Shown piece after piece: positions 33,073 to 45,700 of a stretch of DNA of 64,000 nucleotides (positions within the stretch are counted from its first letter, which is position 1; every line of letters begins with the position of its first letter). Origin of the DNA: Anthracocystis setariae (Eukaryota; Basidiomycota; Ustilaginomycetes; Ustilaginales; Ustilaginaceae); the NCBI GenBank assembly GCA_928724745.1, contig CAKMXJ010000020.1, forward strand, positions 518,073 to 582,072, written 5' to 3'. The notes under the pieces are model-generated. The model was not told the DNA's origin, searched no databases, and saw nothing but the letters and a program-made list of their open reading frames with translations. Made by a program: the position numbers and the translations under genes.

Positions 33073-34797
33073 ATGCGTCGCTCTATCCTATATTCGGCCA
33101 ACGCTGTTGCTTTGGCACTGCTGTCATTGGCTACACAGCAGCAGGTATCAGCTTCCAGTCCTCGTCTCAACCGCATCAACGTCGACCTTCAAGGCAGAGA
33201 TCCTTCAGTCGACCAGGCCGCACATCTCTTCACTCAACACTTTGACATTCGCGACACGCACTGGAACTGGAGCAAGAGGCAGTCCACCGGCCAACAAGAC
33301 GGCGTTGTCGATCTCGCCGCCACCGATCCCTTCTCCGCCGCCAGGACCGTCGAAACATGGCCAAACGTCTCGCAGAACACACTCGGCAATACAGACACCA
33401 CCTGGGACTACTTGCAAGGAGAAGGCTACTACAACTTTCCATGGTCTAACAATACCTACTTCGCCCCTAACGCTGCTGTCAACGGCTCCGACGTTGACGG
33501 CTGGCAGGCCCTTCCCGATGTCCCCGGTTTCAACCTCAATCGCACATTTGCGGTCTACAACGTATACAAGAACGAATCGGGTGTCTTGCCTTTTTACATC
33601 ACCCAGAATGCAGACCCCACCAAAGTGCTTCGCGCCATTGTCGTTTGGCCCGGTAAGCCTCGCGACGTCTGGAAGTATGCCAATCTCATGATGAACGCCC
33701 GAAGCGTAGCCATATCAGGTCTCTTCCCCGATCTCCAACAGGGCGCCACCAACGATTCCTTCGTCATTGTCGCTCCCGCCATGCTAAATCAGCAGGATCT
33801 CGCCGCGGGTGCTGCGCATTCCAACGAGATCGTCTTCCATGGCTCCGGCTGGCAGAGGGGTTCGTCTTCCAAGAATCCACCCATGAAGCACGCCATCACG
33901 AGCTACGACGCTGTTGACCAGCTCATCGACCAGCTCTTCAACAGAGGCACCTATCCAAACCTCAACCAAGTCGTCGTTGCAGGTCACTCGATGGGAGGAC
34001 AAGCCGCCCAGCGCTATGCCCTGATGAAGAAGACCAAAGTGTATGACAACAATGTGCGTTTCTGGATCGGCAATCCTGGTTCTTGGGCTTGGCTCATCGA
34101 TTCGCGTCCCTACATGAACGCCAACAACTCGTGTCAGCCGGGCGATGAATGGGACACTTGGCCGTACGGCATCAATGGCAACCAAACCAAGATTACAAAG
34201 TATGCGAGGAGGGATGTCATCGCCAACAAGACGTATGTCATTGACCGATTCCTGAACCGTCAGGTCTCGTATGCACTGGCTCTGCTTGACGTCGGCGCCG
34301 GTGACACGCATTGCCCGGCTCGATGGCAAGGAGGCAACCATTTGGATCGCGGATCTCAGTTCGTGCTTGCCTATTCGAATGCCACTGCTTTCCCTCTAAA
34401 TGGCCAATTCCCACCCAAGCATTCGCTAGATTACATTGCCAACGTCTCGCACCAGGACTACGCCATGTATTCCAACAATCAGTCGCTTCGCCGTCTTTTC
34501 TTCGATGACCTGATGGTTCGAAACCCAGACGTTATCAATGTGACCAATCCTGGGGACCACCACCGGAACCACACAAACCACACTCAACACGACGGCGAAA
34601 AGGCGTTTGCTACGCCAGCCCACGAAAAAGTGGCGATCGGCCTGCTGGCAGGCTCGCTCGGTCTGCTTTTCATCATTTTCACCGTCCTGCCCATCATCTT
34701 CACTGCGGACAAGATCAAGGACGTCGACAGCCCCTGGGATACTCAGAGCTACTTGAGCACCGAATCGCGAAAGGTGCTTGTAGATCGAAAGTGGTGA
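33073..34797 (+). CDS. Secreted, membrane-anchored alpha/beta hydrolase
   Basis: Single exon, 574 aa, ATG at 33073. A signal peptide (MRRSILYSANAVALALLSLA) is followed by an extracellular region with many N-glycosylation sites. The nucleophile elbow GHSMGGQAAQ (Ser306) lies in an alpha/beta-hydrolase fold after a beta-strand (NLNQVVVAG). Upstream VLRAIVVWPGKPRDVW and SFVIVAPAML provide early strands. Near the C-terminus a single hydrophobic segment (about 518-541, LLAGSLGLLFIIFTVLPIIF) and a short cytosolic tail predict a type I membrane protein. A His-rich linker (HHRNHTNHTQHD) precedes it. I do not recognise a characterised orthologue, so the substrate is unknown; a cell-surface esterase or lipase is one possibility. 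The catalytic Asp and His cannot be assigned confidently. Confidence 0.8.
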   Translation: MRRSILYSANAVALALLSLATQQQVSASSPRLNRINVDLQGRDPSVDQAAHLFTQHFDIRDTHWNWSKRQSTGQQDGVVDLAATDPFSAARTVETWPNVSQNTLGNTDTTWDYLQGEGYYNFPWSNNTYFAPNAAVNGSDVDGWQALPDVPGFNLNRTFAVYNVYKNESGVLPFYITQNADPTKVLRAIVVWPGKPRDVWKYANLMMNARSVAISGLFPDLQQGATNDSFVIVAPAMLNQQDLAAGAAHSNEIVFHGSGWQRGSSSKNPPMKHAITSYDAVDQLIDQLFNRGTYPNLNQVVVAGHSMGGQAAQRYALMKKTKVYDNNVRFWIGNPGSWAWLIDSRPYMNANNSCQPGDEWDTWPYGINGNQTKITKYARRDVIANKTYVIDRFLNRQVSYALALLDVGAGDTHCPARWQGGNHLDRGSQFVLAYSNATAFPLNGQFPPKHSLDYIANVSHQDYAMYSNNQSLRRLFFDDLMVRNPDVINVTNPGDHHRNHTNHTQHDGEKAFATPAHEKVAIGLLAGSLGLLFIIFTVLPIIFTADKIKDVDSPWDTQSYLSTESRKVLVDRKW

Positions 34798-35400
34798 AAC
34801 GATACCCGGAAAGCTGGCGGGTCCATCTGGCAACCTTGCATTCTATGCCAAGGCTTGTTGACAGCTTTGGAGCGTAATTTATGGTTTTTGTTATTGCATC
34901 GTTTGGACAATATACCGTTTTCTGTCATTTGCATCCTTCTTCGTTCGGCGGCGTGTTGAGCAATCAGATCAGATTAGAGAGCTTTCCTACAGAATAGCAA
35001 GGTATGTCGGGCCCAAGCCCAAAATTCTCAGAGGACGGTGCATAGTGATCGAATTTTCCGAAGGCTTCGCAGGCGCTTGGACTCAAGATGAGATTTTGAT
35101 GGTTTTGCAATGTTAGCAAGCAGCAACGCGTCAGACGGGCGGCCACTCAACACTCGGACCAGCTCCACTTGCACACGCTCAACTTGGCAGCTTCCACCGA
35201 ACCACACCTTCCCAAGTACCACTATTGCTCTCACATTTGCTGCGGGCTCAACTCAACTCAGCATCATCGTCTCTTCTTCAAGCAGGCAAGAGGGATCAAT
35301 CTATTCAGCAACTTGGCTTTGCGCAAAACTCAGAACGCTCCAAAGCTGCAGCCAGACACACCAACATCGCTGCTTCCTCCACACAAACGCATATATCAAC
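34798..35400. other. Intergenic, hydrolase to proteasome alpha-5
   Basis: Both neighbours are on the plus strand. I see only short frames, with no repeat or RNA gene evident. Confidence 0.5.
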
Positions 35401-36516
35401 ATGTTCCTGACAAGATCCGAGTATGGTAAGTTTCAGAGTCCATATCCTCCTTGCTGCTCGATAAGGCAGATGTGCAGCAGCAGCAGCAGCAGCATTCCAA
35501 AGGCATCATTTTGACCATTTGCCCTCCTTCCCGGATTGCTGTTGCAGATCGCGGTGTCAACACCTTCTCACCCGAGGGTCGTCTCTTCCAGGTTGAATAT
35601 GCATTGGAAGCCATCAAGCTAGGCTCGGCAACGGTTGGCGTTGCAACCAAGGAGGGAGTCGTTCTTGGAGTCGAGAAGCGAGTACAGTCCAAGCTTTTGG
35701 AGTCGTCGTCCATCGAAAAGATCATGGAGGTCGATCAGCATCTTGGTGCAGCCATGAGCGGTCTCACGGCAGATGCAAGGACCATGATCGAGCACGCACG
35801 TGTCACTTCGCAGAACCATGCGTTTGTCTACGATGAGGAGATCAAGGTCGAATCGGTCACCCAAGCTGTGTGTGATCTTGCGCTTCGCTTCGGAGAGTCG
35901 ACAGCAGGTGACGAGGCCATGATGTCGAGGCCGTTCGGTGTGGCGCTCCTCATTGCGGGTATCGACGAGAAGGGTCCACAACTGTAAGTCCCAACAACAC
36001 TTTGCGATACGTGCAATTTGCTTGCATTTTATCGATCGGATCGCTGACATCTTTCACCTGCGCTCAACCATGGCACCGCTTCTTCCGCTTGCCAGTTTCC
36101 ACGCCGATCCTTCTGGCACATTTGTTAGGTACGATGCCAAGGCCATCGGCAGCGGTTCCGAAGGCGCACAGACCGAGCTTCAAGACAAGTACAAGAAGGT
36201 AAGCCCGGAAACCGAACTGGGTGACTTGGCTTTTGTCCAAGTTCATCGCATGTGATCGCTTCCATGATCGTGTTTGGTGCTGATCGCATCTCTTTCTGCT
36301 CCCCCTCATTCTCTTCTGTATCTGCAGGACATGACCTTGAAAGAAGCCGAGATTCTGTGCTTGCGTGTATTGAAGCAGGTCATGGAGGAAAAGTTGGATC
36401 AGCACAATGTGCAGCTCGCGACGGTTACACCAAGAACCGCCAAGGATGGTCGCCAGTCGGGGCAATTTGCGATTATGAAGGAGGACCAGCTTCAGGCTCT
36501 GATTGCTGAGATGTAG
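35401..36516 (+). CDS. PUP2: 20S proteasome subunit alpha-5
   Basis: Four exons, 35401-35425, 35548-35983, 36096-36198 and 36328-36516, all with GTAAG-type donors and CAG acceptors and correct phases, give 250 aa. The product begins [20 protein letters not shown] and continues with [15 protein letters not shown], the alpha-subunit signature (N-terminal gate helix). [20 protein letters not shown] and [11 protein letters not shown] follow, then [20 protein letters not shown], the classic alpha-5 end-of-core motif. It forms part of the outer ring of the 20S core in cytosol and nucleus. Introns are 122, 112 and 129 nt. A (CAG)6-7 tract lies within intron 1 at about 35475-35495. The length fits the family. 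Confidence 0.96.
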
Positions 36517-37459
36517 ATTACACGCCTTGCTGCAACAAGACTTCTTTTTTTCCGCGTGAGATGTATGCGTGCTAAGGATGGTTTGTGTGGGTCTGGTCGG
36601 CATCTCTCAGCTGTCGGTTGGCGTCAGAGTGGATCAGACGACGGGTTTGCTGGCCACCACAGCTGTGTGCGATTTGAGTGGGTACAAACAAAGGCTGCGA
36701 CAGTTCGGCCAGCTTTCTGCGTCTTGATTCTGTTATGCTTCACCTCGCTGTGGTCCTGTCCTTGCCCAGGTAGATTGCAGCAAATGGGGTTAGCAGTGGC
36801 GTAGCGAGCGTGGTTGAAACAAGAGTCTGCAGACAATGCAAGGTTGGTTTGAAGCGGTTGGTAAGTAGCCGCCATCCGACCGAGTCTGGACATATCGTAA
36901 GCCACATCGAAGTAAAGGTAGTCTATTCTGATGGTTTTTCCATGATTCTTTCCCAGTCTAGTATACAAAGGCGATGGAAAGTGACTCTTCTGCAAGACAG
37001 CGTGGTGGTCCGACACCAAGCAAAGGGTAGAGAAGCTAGTGTAACAAATCAGATGGCGAACCTGCTGCATCTGGGCCTACGCATATATCGAACACATGGC
37101 CCAATGCATAGAATCTGAGAGCCGCGCAGTATACAATTGTTGGAGCCTCGTCAAAGCGATTGTTGGTGGCATGGGTTGCGACAAGTGGTATTGATCGGTC
37201 ATACGGGGCCCAAGATCCTCGAAAAGCAAACTTTCGATCGAGGCGCTGACAGCAGGTCCGCTCTGGCCTGTGTCTCTGTACCAAAGCAACCGACGGCGTT
37301 GACTGGAAGTTGGACCGCTTGGAAGAGCCCTGGCTATGCTCGTTGCTGCTGCCTTTTGCCATGCCGGCAGTAGATTGCTATTCTGAGCTGAACACAGTGT
37401 ATGTACCTGCGCTCGCAGTGATTTAATGGTGAAAAATGGTGCAGACAAGCCTGCAGTCC
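36517..37459. other. Convergent intergenic region
   Basis: Between proteasome alpha-5 (plus) and the small membrane protein (minus). It holds only short open frames of random composition on both strands, and I see no RNA gene or repeat. Confidence 0.5.
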
Positions 37460-37957
37460 TCAATAGCGATGCGAAGGTTGAGGTGCCTTCGGCAGTGCGG
37501 CACCGGCGTAATGGGCCTGATGCTGATCCCAGCCATACATCTCGTTGGTCGACGCTACGTAGCTCGAGTTGAGCGCAACCCTCGAGTCGCCCCAGCCACC
37601 GTTTGACCCTCTCAGCTGACGCGATGAGCGATCCACCTTGGAGTTGGAGGCGGCGGGGATATTGAAGCTTGTCGTCGAGACGGATTCAAGCATTTCGGGT
37701 TTCTCGCGCAACTCCCTGGCTCTCTTTCTTCGCCTGGAGCACGAGCAAAGCCAGAAGAGACCCGAAATCAAAAGCAGGCAGCTGAAGATGGCAAAAACAA
37801 CCACGAGAGTGGTCTGCGTACTGGTGAGACCGGAGGTGATACTTTTCACCTTGTCGCCGGCAGACTGACCGAGGTTGGAGATCTGGTCGGTGACGCCTGA
37901 AAATGCGGCTGGATTCACTTGGCGTCGAACCTGTCTGGCCATGACCGGCTGTTGCAT
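37460..37957 (-). CDS. Small single-pass membrane protein, unrecognised
   Basis: The open frame from ATG at 37957 gives 165 aa. A polar N-terminal region precedes one strong transmembrane segment at about 51-73 (LVVVFAIFSCLLLISGLFWL), followed by Cys and a basic stop-transfer cluster (SCSRRRKRARELREK). The C-terminal tail is polar with aromatic residues (EMYGWDQHQAHY). The layout resembles short fungal cell-surface sensors, with the tail in the cytosol. Just upstream, in other frames, lie Ser/Thr-rich stretches (for example TPFTSTISTITTTFSEKLSS at about 38095-38155). These could be 5' exons encoding an extracellular stalk, but I could not find a decisive splice pair, so the N-terminus is uncertain. 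Confidence 0.55.
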   Translation of the reverse strand: MQQPVMARQVRRQVNPAAFSGVTDQISNLGQSAGDKVKSITSGLTSTQTTLVVVFAIFSCLLLISGLFWLCSCSRRRKRARELREKPEMLESVSTTSFNIPAASNSKVDRSSRQLRGSNGGWGDSRVALNSSYVASTNEMYGWDQHQAHYAGAALPKAPQPSHRY

Positions 37958-38249
37958 CTTTCGAATTGTGTCGAGTGTTGGCTGGCAGGGCAAAGCAGGT
38001 GTCTATGATCCGTAACAAGCTGTTCAGCGTTGATGAAATTCGGCGCTGAATCGTGCAAACGAATGTTGAGGGTATAAGCTGCTTGGAGACCGACGAAAGC
38101 TTTTCACTGAATGTGGTGGTAATGGTTGATATGGTCGAGGTGAAAGGAGTTTGATGAGCCGAAGAAGCCTTGGAAGCTGTTTGTTCGTTCGAAGCCAAAG
38201 CTTCTTCCTGGAGAGTTCGGAACGATGCCCGTCAAGGCTGCCGAAGTAT

Positions 38250-38591
38250 AGATGCTTGCCTCATATGGCAGCACCAGGAGGGAATGGAGAGAATATGCGC
38301 TAGTAGCTCGGCAAGGTGTCGTCTGTGAGGGCACAACAGCATTCTGCCGCGCAGGATTGGCGACGTGCGTCTCGTCGGCGTAGATTGCAAGCGTGTTGAG
38401 TGTCTTGAAACGCCCATTGTCTCTGCGACAACAGCATCTCGCTTAGGATGGTTGTCACCCTCGAACTTGACAAGCCGAGGATGACCGCCTGTGTAGTACC
38501 ATTTCTCTTCTGCATCGTGCATCGAGATGATGTGCTGCGCCCTCGCCGTCGTCGCATATGAAGTCCCTGCGTTTCGTAGAGTCAGTGCCAC
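38250..38591 (-). pseudogene. Possible relic of an alpha/beta-hydrolase C-terminus
   Basis: On the minus strand one frame reads ISMHDAEEKWYYTGGHPRLV, then KFEGDNHPKRDAVVAETM. This resembles the C-terminal end of certain eukaryotic alpha/beta hydrolases, where an aromatic YxGG is followed by a Gly-Asp-His segment and a charged helix; here the Asn-His order is slightly off. The protein-like reading then continues only after a frameshift near 38413 (FKTLNTLAIYADETHV). No start, nucleophile motif or clear introns are visible upstream. A decayed fragment is the best reading; a chance match is quite possible. Confidence 0.25.
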
Positions 38592-40385
38592 CGAAGGCCG
38601 TGCCGCGTTGCAGCGCCAACTACAGCACTCGTGGCGGCCTGTCTCATTGCAACCTCGTTGCTAAGCTCCAATATGGAGCTCATCTGACACAGAGCCAGGG
38701 GGTTTGGACACCACGAAGAACCCTTGACACCGAGTCTAAATCTTCATTTCGGACACTCCTGAGACACTTCTGCATGCTGTTGAGAAGTGAATGCTGCAAC
38801 GTCAACGGCCTGCCTCGCAGTTTCTTTTATATTGAAACTTGGTTCATGGACACCCGATTGGCGAAGCGAGACAGGCAAGACGTGTCCCGGCGACTACGGC
38901 TGCTCAGTGATGTAGTGCTGCGCCAATAAAGGACACAGTACTGTACAGTACTGTACTGTACAGCTTCTCCGGACTGTGAAAATGAGCTGTCTGATTAAGT
39001 CGCCGAAACGATCGGTAAATGATCGGGGAGGCAATCGTATCGGCATCGCCGAGATCCTCGTCTTCACATCTGATTGCCTCCTGAGCTTGCTGCTTGTGAA
39101 CCTGTATTACGCAACAACAGTCTTCCACGGGGCGGTGATAAGCGAATGAGAGGATGGGTCGCATGACGAAAAGCTGGCCGTCTCACCCCATATAGTACTC
39201 AATAAACTTACGCTGCGCAATGAGGCTGTTTCCGCAGCTTGAAAGCGCTACATGATATGCAACAGCAAAAAGATGGCCAAGAAAATCGTAGTGATTCGGA
39301 TAAAAACAAAGTCTCCTCGCAAATAGTCTGGAGAGACAACAATCGACCTTGCCTCAGCTATACAAACAGCCACAACCAGCTCCCTCCCCAAGTGGGGCTG
39401 TAAGTGGCAAGCAGAAAGATATGCGAAGATCCACGTTGGTCTAAAGACGAATCCCGTCCTGTCTGTTCGCCTTCGGTCACCTGATGCGCAGTCTGCAACA
39501 TGGAGCGACTGATCTCCTGACCCAATAAGGGTCACCGGCCAAGTTTTCAAAAGAAAGGAGGATGAAGCCGTGCTTCCTTCGGTGTTTCTCCTCTCTTGTC
39601 AAGGGCCAAGTATGTCGAAAGTCATGTCTCGATGAACAAGCCGATGATGGCTGTTAGGAGGACAACGGAGCCTACGACATCCGTGGAACACAAAGAACAC
39701 ATGACCCGCATATGGACAAAACGGTTGAGTTTGACAAAAGGAGAGCTTCTGATCCCTCATGCGAGCAGGCTGGTGTTGATCGGAGGATTGTCTCTAGCAG
39801 CAAGGCTAGAGTGAGCAGTAGTGGGGTTATGCCAGGCTCGTCTGAACTTCCTTCTCGGTCAGTTTGTTTCAAATGCGGGGGCAAGCGTGGGGAAACGCAG
39901 ACATGGCGGAAGCGGCGTCACACTGGACAGCGCGTCGGATAGTGCATCCTGGGCATCGACGTCGTCTCCGACCCCATCTGCATTTCTTCTCGGGTTGGAA
40001 GAAGTGATCCTCGAACGAATCACATACATTCTTTGGCGGCTGGTTTACTGCCTTTCCATCGGAGCCTTCCACTTGTTCGGATTGCAAGGACTGACCGCTT
40101 GTCAAAAGATGTGTATGGATCTACCAAAGTCGACAGTCACCGCGGTCCAGACTATGGGGTCACGAAAGCAAAAGTTCCAGCTTACAGCATACGAAGTGTC
40201 ACAAGTCCAGCCATCAAATTAAGCGTCGATGCAGACAGACGAAATTCTCCGATGGCGTGGCTGCAAAAAGCTTCAGGGCTACCCGACCAATAGATGGATG
40301 AGGCTTGGCAGTGGTCAGAGCATGGACAAAGCAATTTGATTCCAGCACCAGCGTTGGCAAAGCAACACCATGACGCTCGAGAGCC

Positions 40386-40404
40386 GGGGGGGGGGGGGGG
40401 GGGG
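40386..40404. repeat. Homopolymer G run (19 bp)
   Basis: Nineteen consecutive G. Such a run could form a quadruplex and is also prone to sequencing error, so its exact length should not be trusted. Confidence 0.85.
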
Positions 40405-42446
40405 TCGTGCCAGGATGCTCCAGAATAACGAGGATAAAAGGAATGAGGATTCTGACGTGACATGTCGACGATGTGATTCGTCGATCATTTCGAACTTTGC
40501 AGGTGTGTGCCTGAACTCTTGGTCACGCTCAGGCGCACCAAATCGAAATTCGACTCTTGGAGCGTCACAAGACCCTGCACGGAATTGTGACGCCTCTTCT
40601 CACAGCAATCTTCGAGTGGTGGTGATTCTTCTGACCGAGTGCAAACAAATGTCTCTCACAATGCTAAGAGCAGCAAGAGCAGCAGCGCAAGTGAGCGCAA
40701 GTGACGACGACGACGACGACAATATCAATTGCAGTACTTCCGAAGATAGACTAGGACGTTTACCTCTCTGTCCAATGAAAAAACTCGATCTGCTCAAATT
40801 GCGACATCTCGTTATGGTGGCTTGGACACATGACGCTACTTCGAATACTTTGACAACCTCGATATCATCATTTCGCCTTTCTTATCATCACTGTTCTTGA
40901 CACTCAATCGCCCTGTTGACAGACGATCAAGCACTCAAAAATGAAGATTTTGACACCCGTGATCCACTCGGCATATGAATTCAAGCTGGGTTGAGGGCGC
41001 ATCGTTTGGTTCCAAGACGACGAGTCCAGAGCGCAATACAGTACAAGCTCCGCTCAACCGCGAAGCCACCATGCAAAGGTTACTTGTAAAAGCTACATGA
41101 TGCCCTGGACATGCTCTCATCGGGATTGTGATGATCGGGAACCTCGAGCACATTTCTCTTCTATCATATTGTGAGCTTGTGCGACCCCCTTCTCCTTTCG
41201 CTTTTAACGGTCGCTTCGGAGGCCAGGGTCCACACACACAGGGCAGGAGCAACACCTGGCACAACACAGAGGAAATCGAAGGGGAAAAAAAAAGGTGGCC
41301 GCTTGCAATGCAGTACCGGCCACTTGAAGTGCCAAGGGTGCAGATCGACGCTTTTGCACATCTCTTTTTTTGGGCAAGAGGTGCAGCCAAAGACATACAG
41401 TACGGTGAGTAGCCATCGAGTCAGTACATGTCGGATGTGGGGTCTCGTGTCCACCTTTAGAATTGCGTAAATTTTGTACTAGAATGACAACAGCCACAAA
41501 TGAAACGCGTCGGCACAGCACAGCCTCGGCTTGATTCAGAACGTTATTAACCGTCCTTGCTGAGCGATTACGGTTGCCAAAGAGCGTGCCGACGCTACTC
41601 ACTCACTCACTCAAGCATATAGAGATGGAAGGGAGCGTGTGTACCAAGCTCACCAACACCAAAGCCAGAAAGTCCTAATGGGAGAGCGACCCAAGACAAG
41701 TTGTGGATTTGGAATACCGCGCTAGGTGGGGGGATCCGACAAGCTGTTCGGATACATTGAACTGGATGAAGTATACGCAAAGGATGTTGTATTCCGACGC
41801 AACTTTTTCCTTTTCAGATTTTTAATTTCGAGTGCCTCTACAACACATACAACAGTTACAGAGTGAGTGGGACTAGGAGGGCGTGGGTGGAGGGCAGAGT
41901 GTGTGTGTTGGGTGTTGGATACAAGCCCCGAGCTGGCCGACGCGCGAATCCGTGTCAGCTGATGCTGCTTTGTTACCACCCGGGCTGGCACTTGACGATG
42001 CCGTTTAGAACAAAAGCCGCGCAGTGGAAGATGCACCACACACTGTACTATACAGCAGCACTATCGACTTGATCCGGTGTCGCTTTGCGCAGGTCACAGG
42101 TTTTCGGATCAAGCTTCTGGAGCGAATGCGAAACCGCTGCAATCCTCTCGTCTTGGCCGAACCCTCACTTCACGAATGTGCTCATGGATCGGCACGTCCA
42201 TCCCTGACGAGCGCCAGACCACGTAGCAGCCCTAATCCCAAATTATATTAAAAAAAAAAAAACAAAAAAAAACAAAATAAATCCAAAAGAACGAGTGTTG
42301 CGAATGCGGTCGGTCGAGCCCGTCTGGACCGTGTGCACCGTTCGACGCAGCAGCCGTCACAGCTCCACATCCCTTTTTGTGACGCTCTCCTTGGCTCTCC
42401 CCACAAGTCTGGCCGAGCATTGGGCATTCCCGCCTGGCTGTGCACA

Positions 42447-42456
42447 ACATATAAGA
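42447..42456 (+). promoter_or_regulatory. TATA-like element upstream of GDH2
   Basis: ACATATAAGA lies about 250 bases before the GDH2 start codon at 42701. The sequence after it is pyrimidine-rich, as is usual for leaders of highly expressed fungal genes. Confidence 0.4.
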
Positions 42457-42700
42457 CTTCGGCTCATCCGACTGCTTGGCACCGTGTTTGCCCCAAAGAC
42501 TTGTTCATCCCTCACGCGCTCTCCCCCGTACGCTTTAGAGCTCATCTGCTTTTCCCCTTCTCGAAGCTCCGGTTTGCTTTGGTGTCGATAACGTACAGCG
42601 GTATCTTGCCGTCTGCCTTGCCAGCTTAATCCCGTCTAGATCTAGATCGTAACGCTTCAAGGACACCTCCTTTCGAGGTTCTTCCCGCTCATTCTTCACC

Positions 42701-45700
42701 ATGGCCCCTTCCGTGGACCAGTCCAATACACAGGCTTCGGCCTTGGACGATGTTTCCAAGGTCAAGAATGCCCTCCTCAGCGCTACCACGGCGCCCAGGA
42801 GCGGCTCCCACACCCCCATCGACCATGTCATTGCCAACAATGCTGGTTACACAGACACCGTCTTCGAGGGCAAAGCGGATCAGGCTGCCCAGGTCAAGCA
42901 GCTCCTTTCCAGCAAGGGTTTCCTTCCCCCTGATCTCGTAACCGCCGAGGTCGACTGGTTCTACCAGTAAGTTTCCTTCCGTGCTTTGCTTCCGCTCCGC
43001 ACATCTCTATGTTGCTCGCGAGATGATTAACGCTCCTTCCCTCTGCCCCTTCGCCTTGCTTCCACCACGCCAGGAATCTCGGTATCGACGACACTTACTT
43101 TGCTCTCGAGAGCGTAGAGACCGTTGCCGACCACATCTTGGCTCTCTACGGCGCCAAGATCATGGCCTACACCAAGCACTCCAACAGTCTCGAGATCGAC
43201 CTCGAGAAGGAGTCCGAAAACGGTGCCGTCTTCATCCACTCGTCCCAGGCCGGCAAGTCCCAAGCTGAAGGTCCCCAATGGGAGCGTCGCATCGACGCCA
43301 ACTACCTCGACAAGTCTTCCGTGGACAAGGCTTACCGTCTGGAGACCTACCGCTCGGCCGGTTCCGTCTCGGCTCAGTCCAAGCAGCAGCTCCGATGCTA
43401 CTTCTTGGCCAAGTGCAACTTTGTCGAGCCCCGCCCAGCGCCGGACTCGCCCAGCTACGCCGATATCCGTGCTGTTTCCGACAAGACCTTCCTCACCAAG
43501 GCTAGCGACAACACACTCGACATTTACCAGAGCATCATGGACGAGGTGCTTCGCCGCCAGGGCCCCGTCATCGAGATGTTCGAGGTCGAGGGCAGCCGCG
43601 AGCGAAGAATCGTCATTGGCTACCGAATGGGCACCACGAACAGCTTCTTCAGCGCGCTTTCCGATCTTTACCACTTCTACGGCCTCTTCTCGTCGCGCAA
43701 GTACGTCGAGCAGTTCTCGAACAACGTCACCATCATCTCGATCTACCTCAACCCTCTCCCTGCTTCCAACAGCCCCCCTATCGAGCACTCGATCCACCAG
43801 GTGATGAAGGAGGCTTCCCTCATTTACGTCCTCCCGGACAACCCATTCTTCCAGCCCGCACTCGCCGAAAACACCCACGCCGTCCAGGAGGCCACCTACG
43901 CCTATGTCGGCTGGCTTTTTGCCCAGCACTTCTGCAACCGTCTCGGCCAGGCTTACCAGTCGCTCCGCAACGTCCTCAACGAGAACGACTCGCAACAGGC
44001 CGCTATCCTCAACGAGATCAAGCTTCGATTCCGTGAAGAGACCTTCACTCGTCAATCGATCCAGGAGGTCATCGAGAACCACCCAACTCTCATTCGTCTC
44101 CTCTACGTTCACTTTGCCAACATCCACTACCCCGGTGGTGCTGATGACCAGGAGCTCGTCCCCACTCTGTCGTACCAGAGGCTCGTCAAGGAGGAGGTTT
44201 TGGACGATAACCAGATGTACGATCGCATCCGTAAGGCTGCCAACAACTCGCACGAGCGTCAGGTTCTGGAGGCCTTCCTCTTCTTCAACAAGGCCGTCCT
44301 CAAGACCAACTTCTACACCCCTACCAAAGTTGCGCTCTCGTTCCGCCTCGATCCTGGCTTCCTGCCCGAGGTGGAGTATCCCGTCAAGCCTTATGGGATC
44401 ATCTTTGTCGTTGGTGCCGAGTTCCGCGGTTTCCACGTCCGCTTCCGTGACGTCGCTCGTGGTGGTATTCGAATCGTCCGATCCAGGAACCGCGAAAACT
44501 ACTCGATCAACCAGCGTACGCTCTTTGACGAGAACTATGCTCTTGCTTCCACCCAGCACCTCAAAAACAAGGAGATCCCAGAGGGTGGCGCCAAGGGTAC
44601 TATCCTGCCCACCCTTGATGCCAACCCCAAGCTCGCCTTCGAAAAGTACGTCGACGCTATCCTCGACTTGCTCATCAAGGGCCAGACTCCCGGTGTCAAG
44701 GAGGAGATTGTCGATCTTCTCGGCAAGGAGGAAATCCTCTTCCTCGGCCCCGATGAAGGCACTGCTGACCTCATGGACTTTGCCGCAGAGCACGCCCGCG
44801 CTCGAGGCGCCCCCTGGTGGAAATCGTTCACCACCGGTAAGACTGCGGCCACCCTCGGTGGTGTGCCCCACGATGTCTGGGGCATGACCTCGCTCTCGGT
44901 CCGCCAGTACATCATCGGTATCTACCGCATGCTTGGCCTCAAGGAGCAGGAGGTGACCAAGGTTCAGACCGGTGGTCCTGACGGTGACCTTGGATCCAAC
45001 GAGATTCTCCTCTCGGTCGACAAGACGGTTGCCATCATCGACGGCAGTGGTGTCATTTACGACCCCGTCGGTCTTAACAGGCAGGAGCTTGTCCGTCTCG
45101 CCAAAGCTCGTAAGATGATCTCGGATTTCGACACGTCTAAGCTCAGCAAGGACGGGTACCGTGTCCTCGTCGAGGAGAATGACGTCAAGCTGCCTTCCGG
45201 CGAGGTCATCCCGGATGGTATCGCCTTCCGCAATTCGGCTCACCTCCGATTCAAGGCCGATCTCTTTGTTCCTTGTGGTGGTCGTCCCGAGGCTATCAAC
45301 ATCTCGAACGTCAACCAGCTCTTCGACCAGGACGGCAAGCCTCACTTCAAGTACATTGTTGAAGGCGCCAACCTCTTCATCACCAGACAGGCACGTCTCG
45401 AGCTCGAGAAGCGCGGCGTCATTCTCTACCCCGATGCTTCGGCGAACAAGGGTGGTGTCACCTCGTCTTCGCTCGAGGTGCTTTGCGGTCTCTCGCTCGA
45501 GGATCACGAATACGTCGACTCGATGCTCTTCAAGGATGGCAAGCCCACCAACTTCTACCTCTCGTACGTCCGTGACATCCAGACCATCATTGGCCGCAAT
45601 GCTCGCGCTGAGTTCGATGCTATCTGGCGCGAGAACATCGAGACCGGCAAGCCGCGATCCACCATCTCAACCGAGCTCAGCACTACCCTCAACAAGCTCT

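Larger units (their letters stand above)
37958..42700. other. Gene-poor region with a possible relic
   Basis: About 4.7 kb without a convincing intact gene. Contents: possible 5' exons of the small membrane protein (38000-38200), a frameshifted hydrolase-like relic (38250-38591), a dense cluster of the GTACTGTAC word at 38937-38963, a run of 19 G at 40386-40404, a (CGA)n stretch near 40705, and an A-rich tract at 42249-42290. Open frames at 39821-40222 and 40370-40900 do not look like proteins. Confidence 0.45.

Noticed and set aside
39821..40222. 133-codon plus-strand frame with a hydrophobic stretch
   Set aside because: The start region is not protein-like, no family resemblance is seen, and the opposite strand has similar open frames. 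Not strong enough to list as a gene.
43027..45507. 826-codon minus-strand frame
   Set aside because: Antisense shadow of GDH2. It is long only because of strong codon bias, and its composition is Glu/Val/Leu/Asp repeats without domain features.
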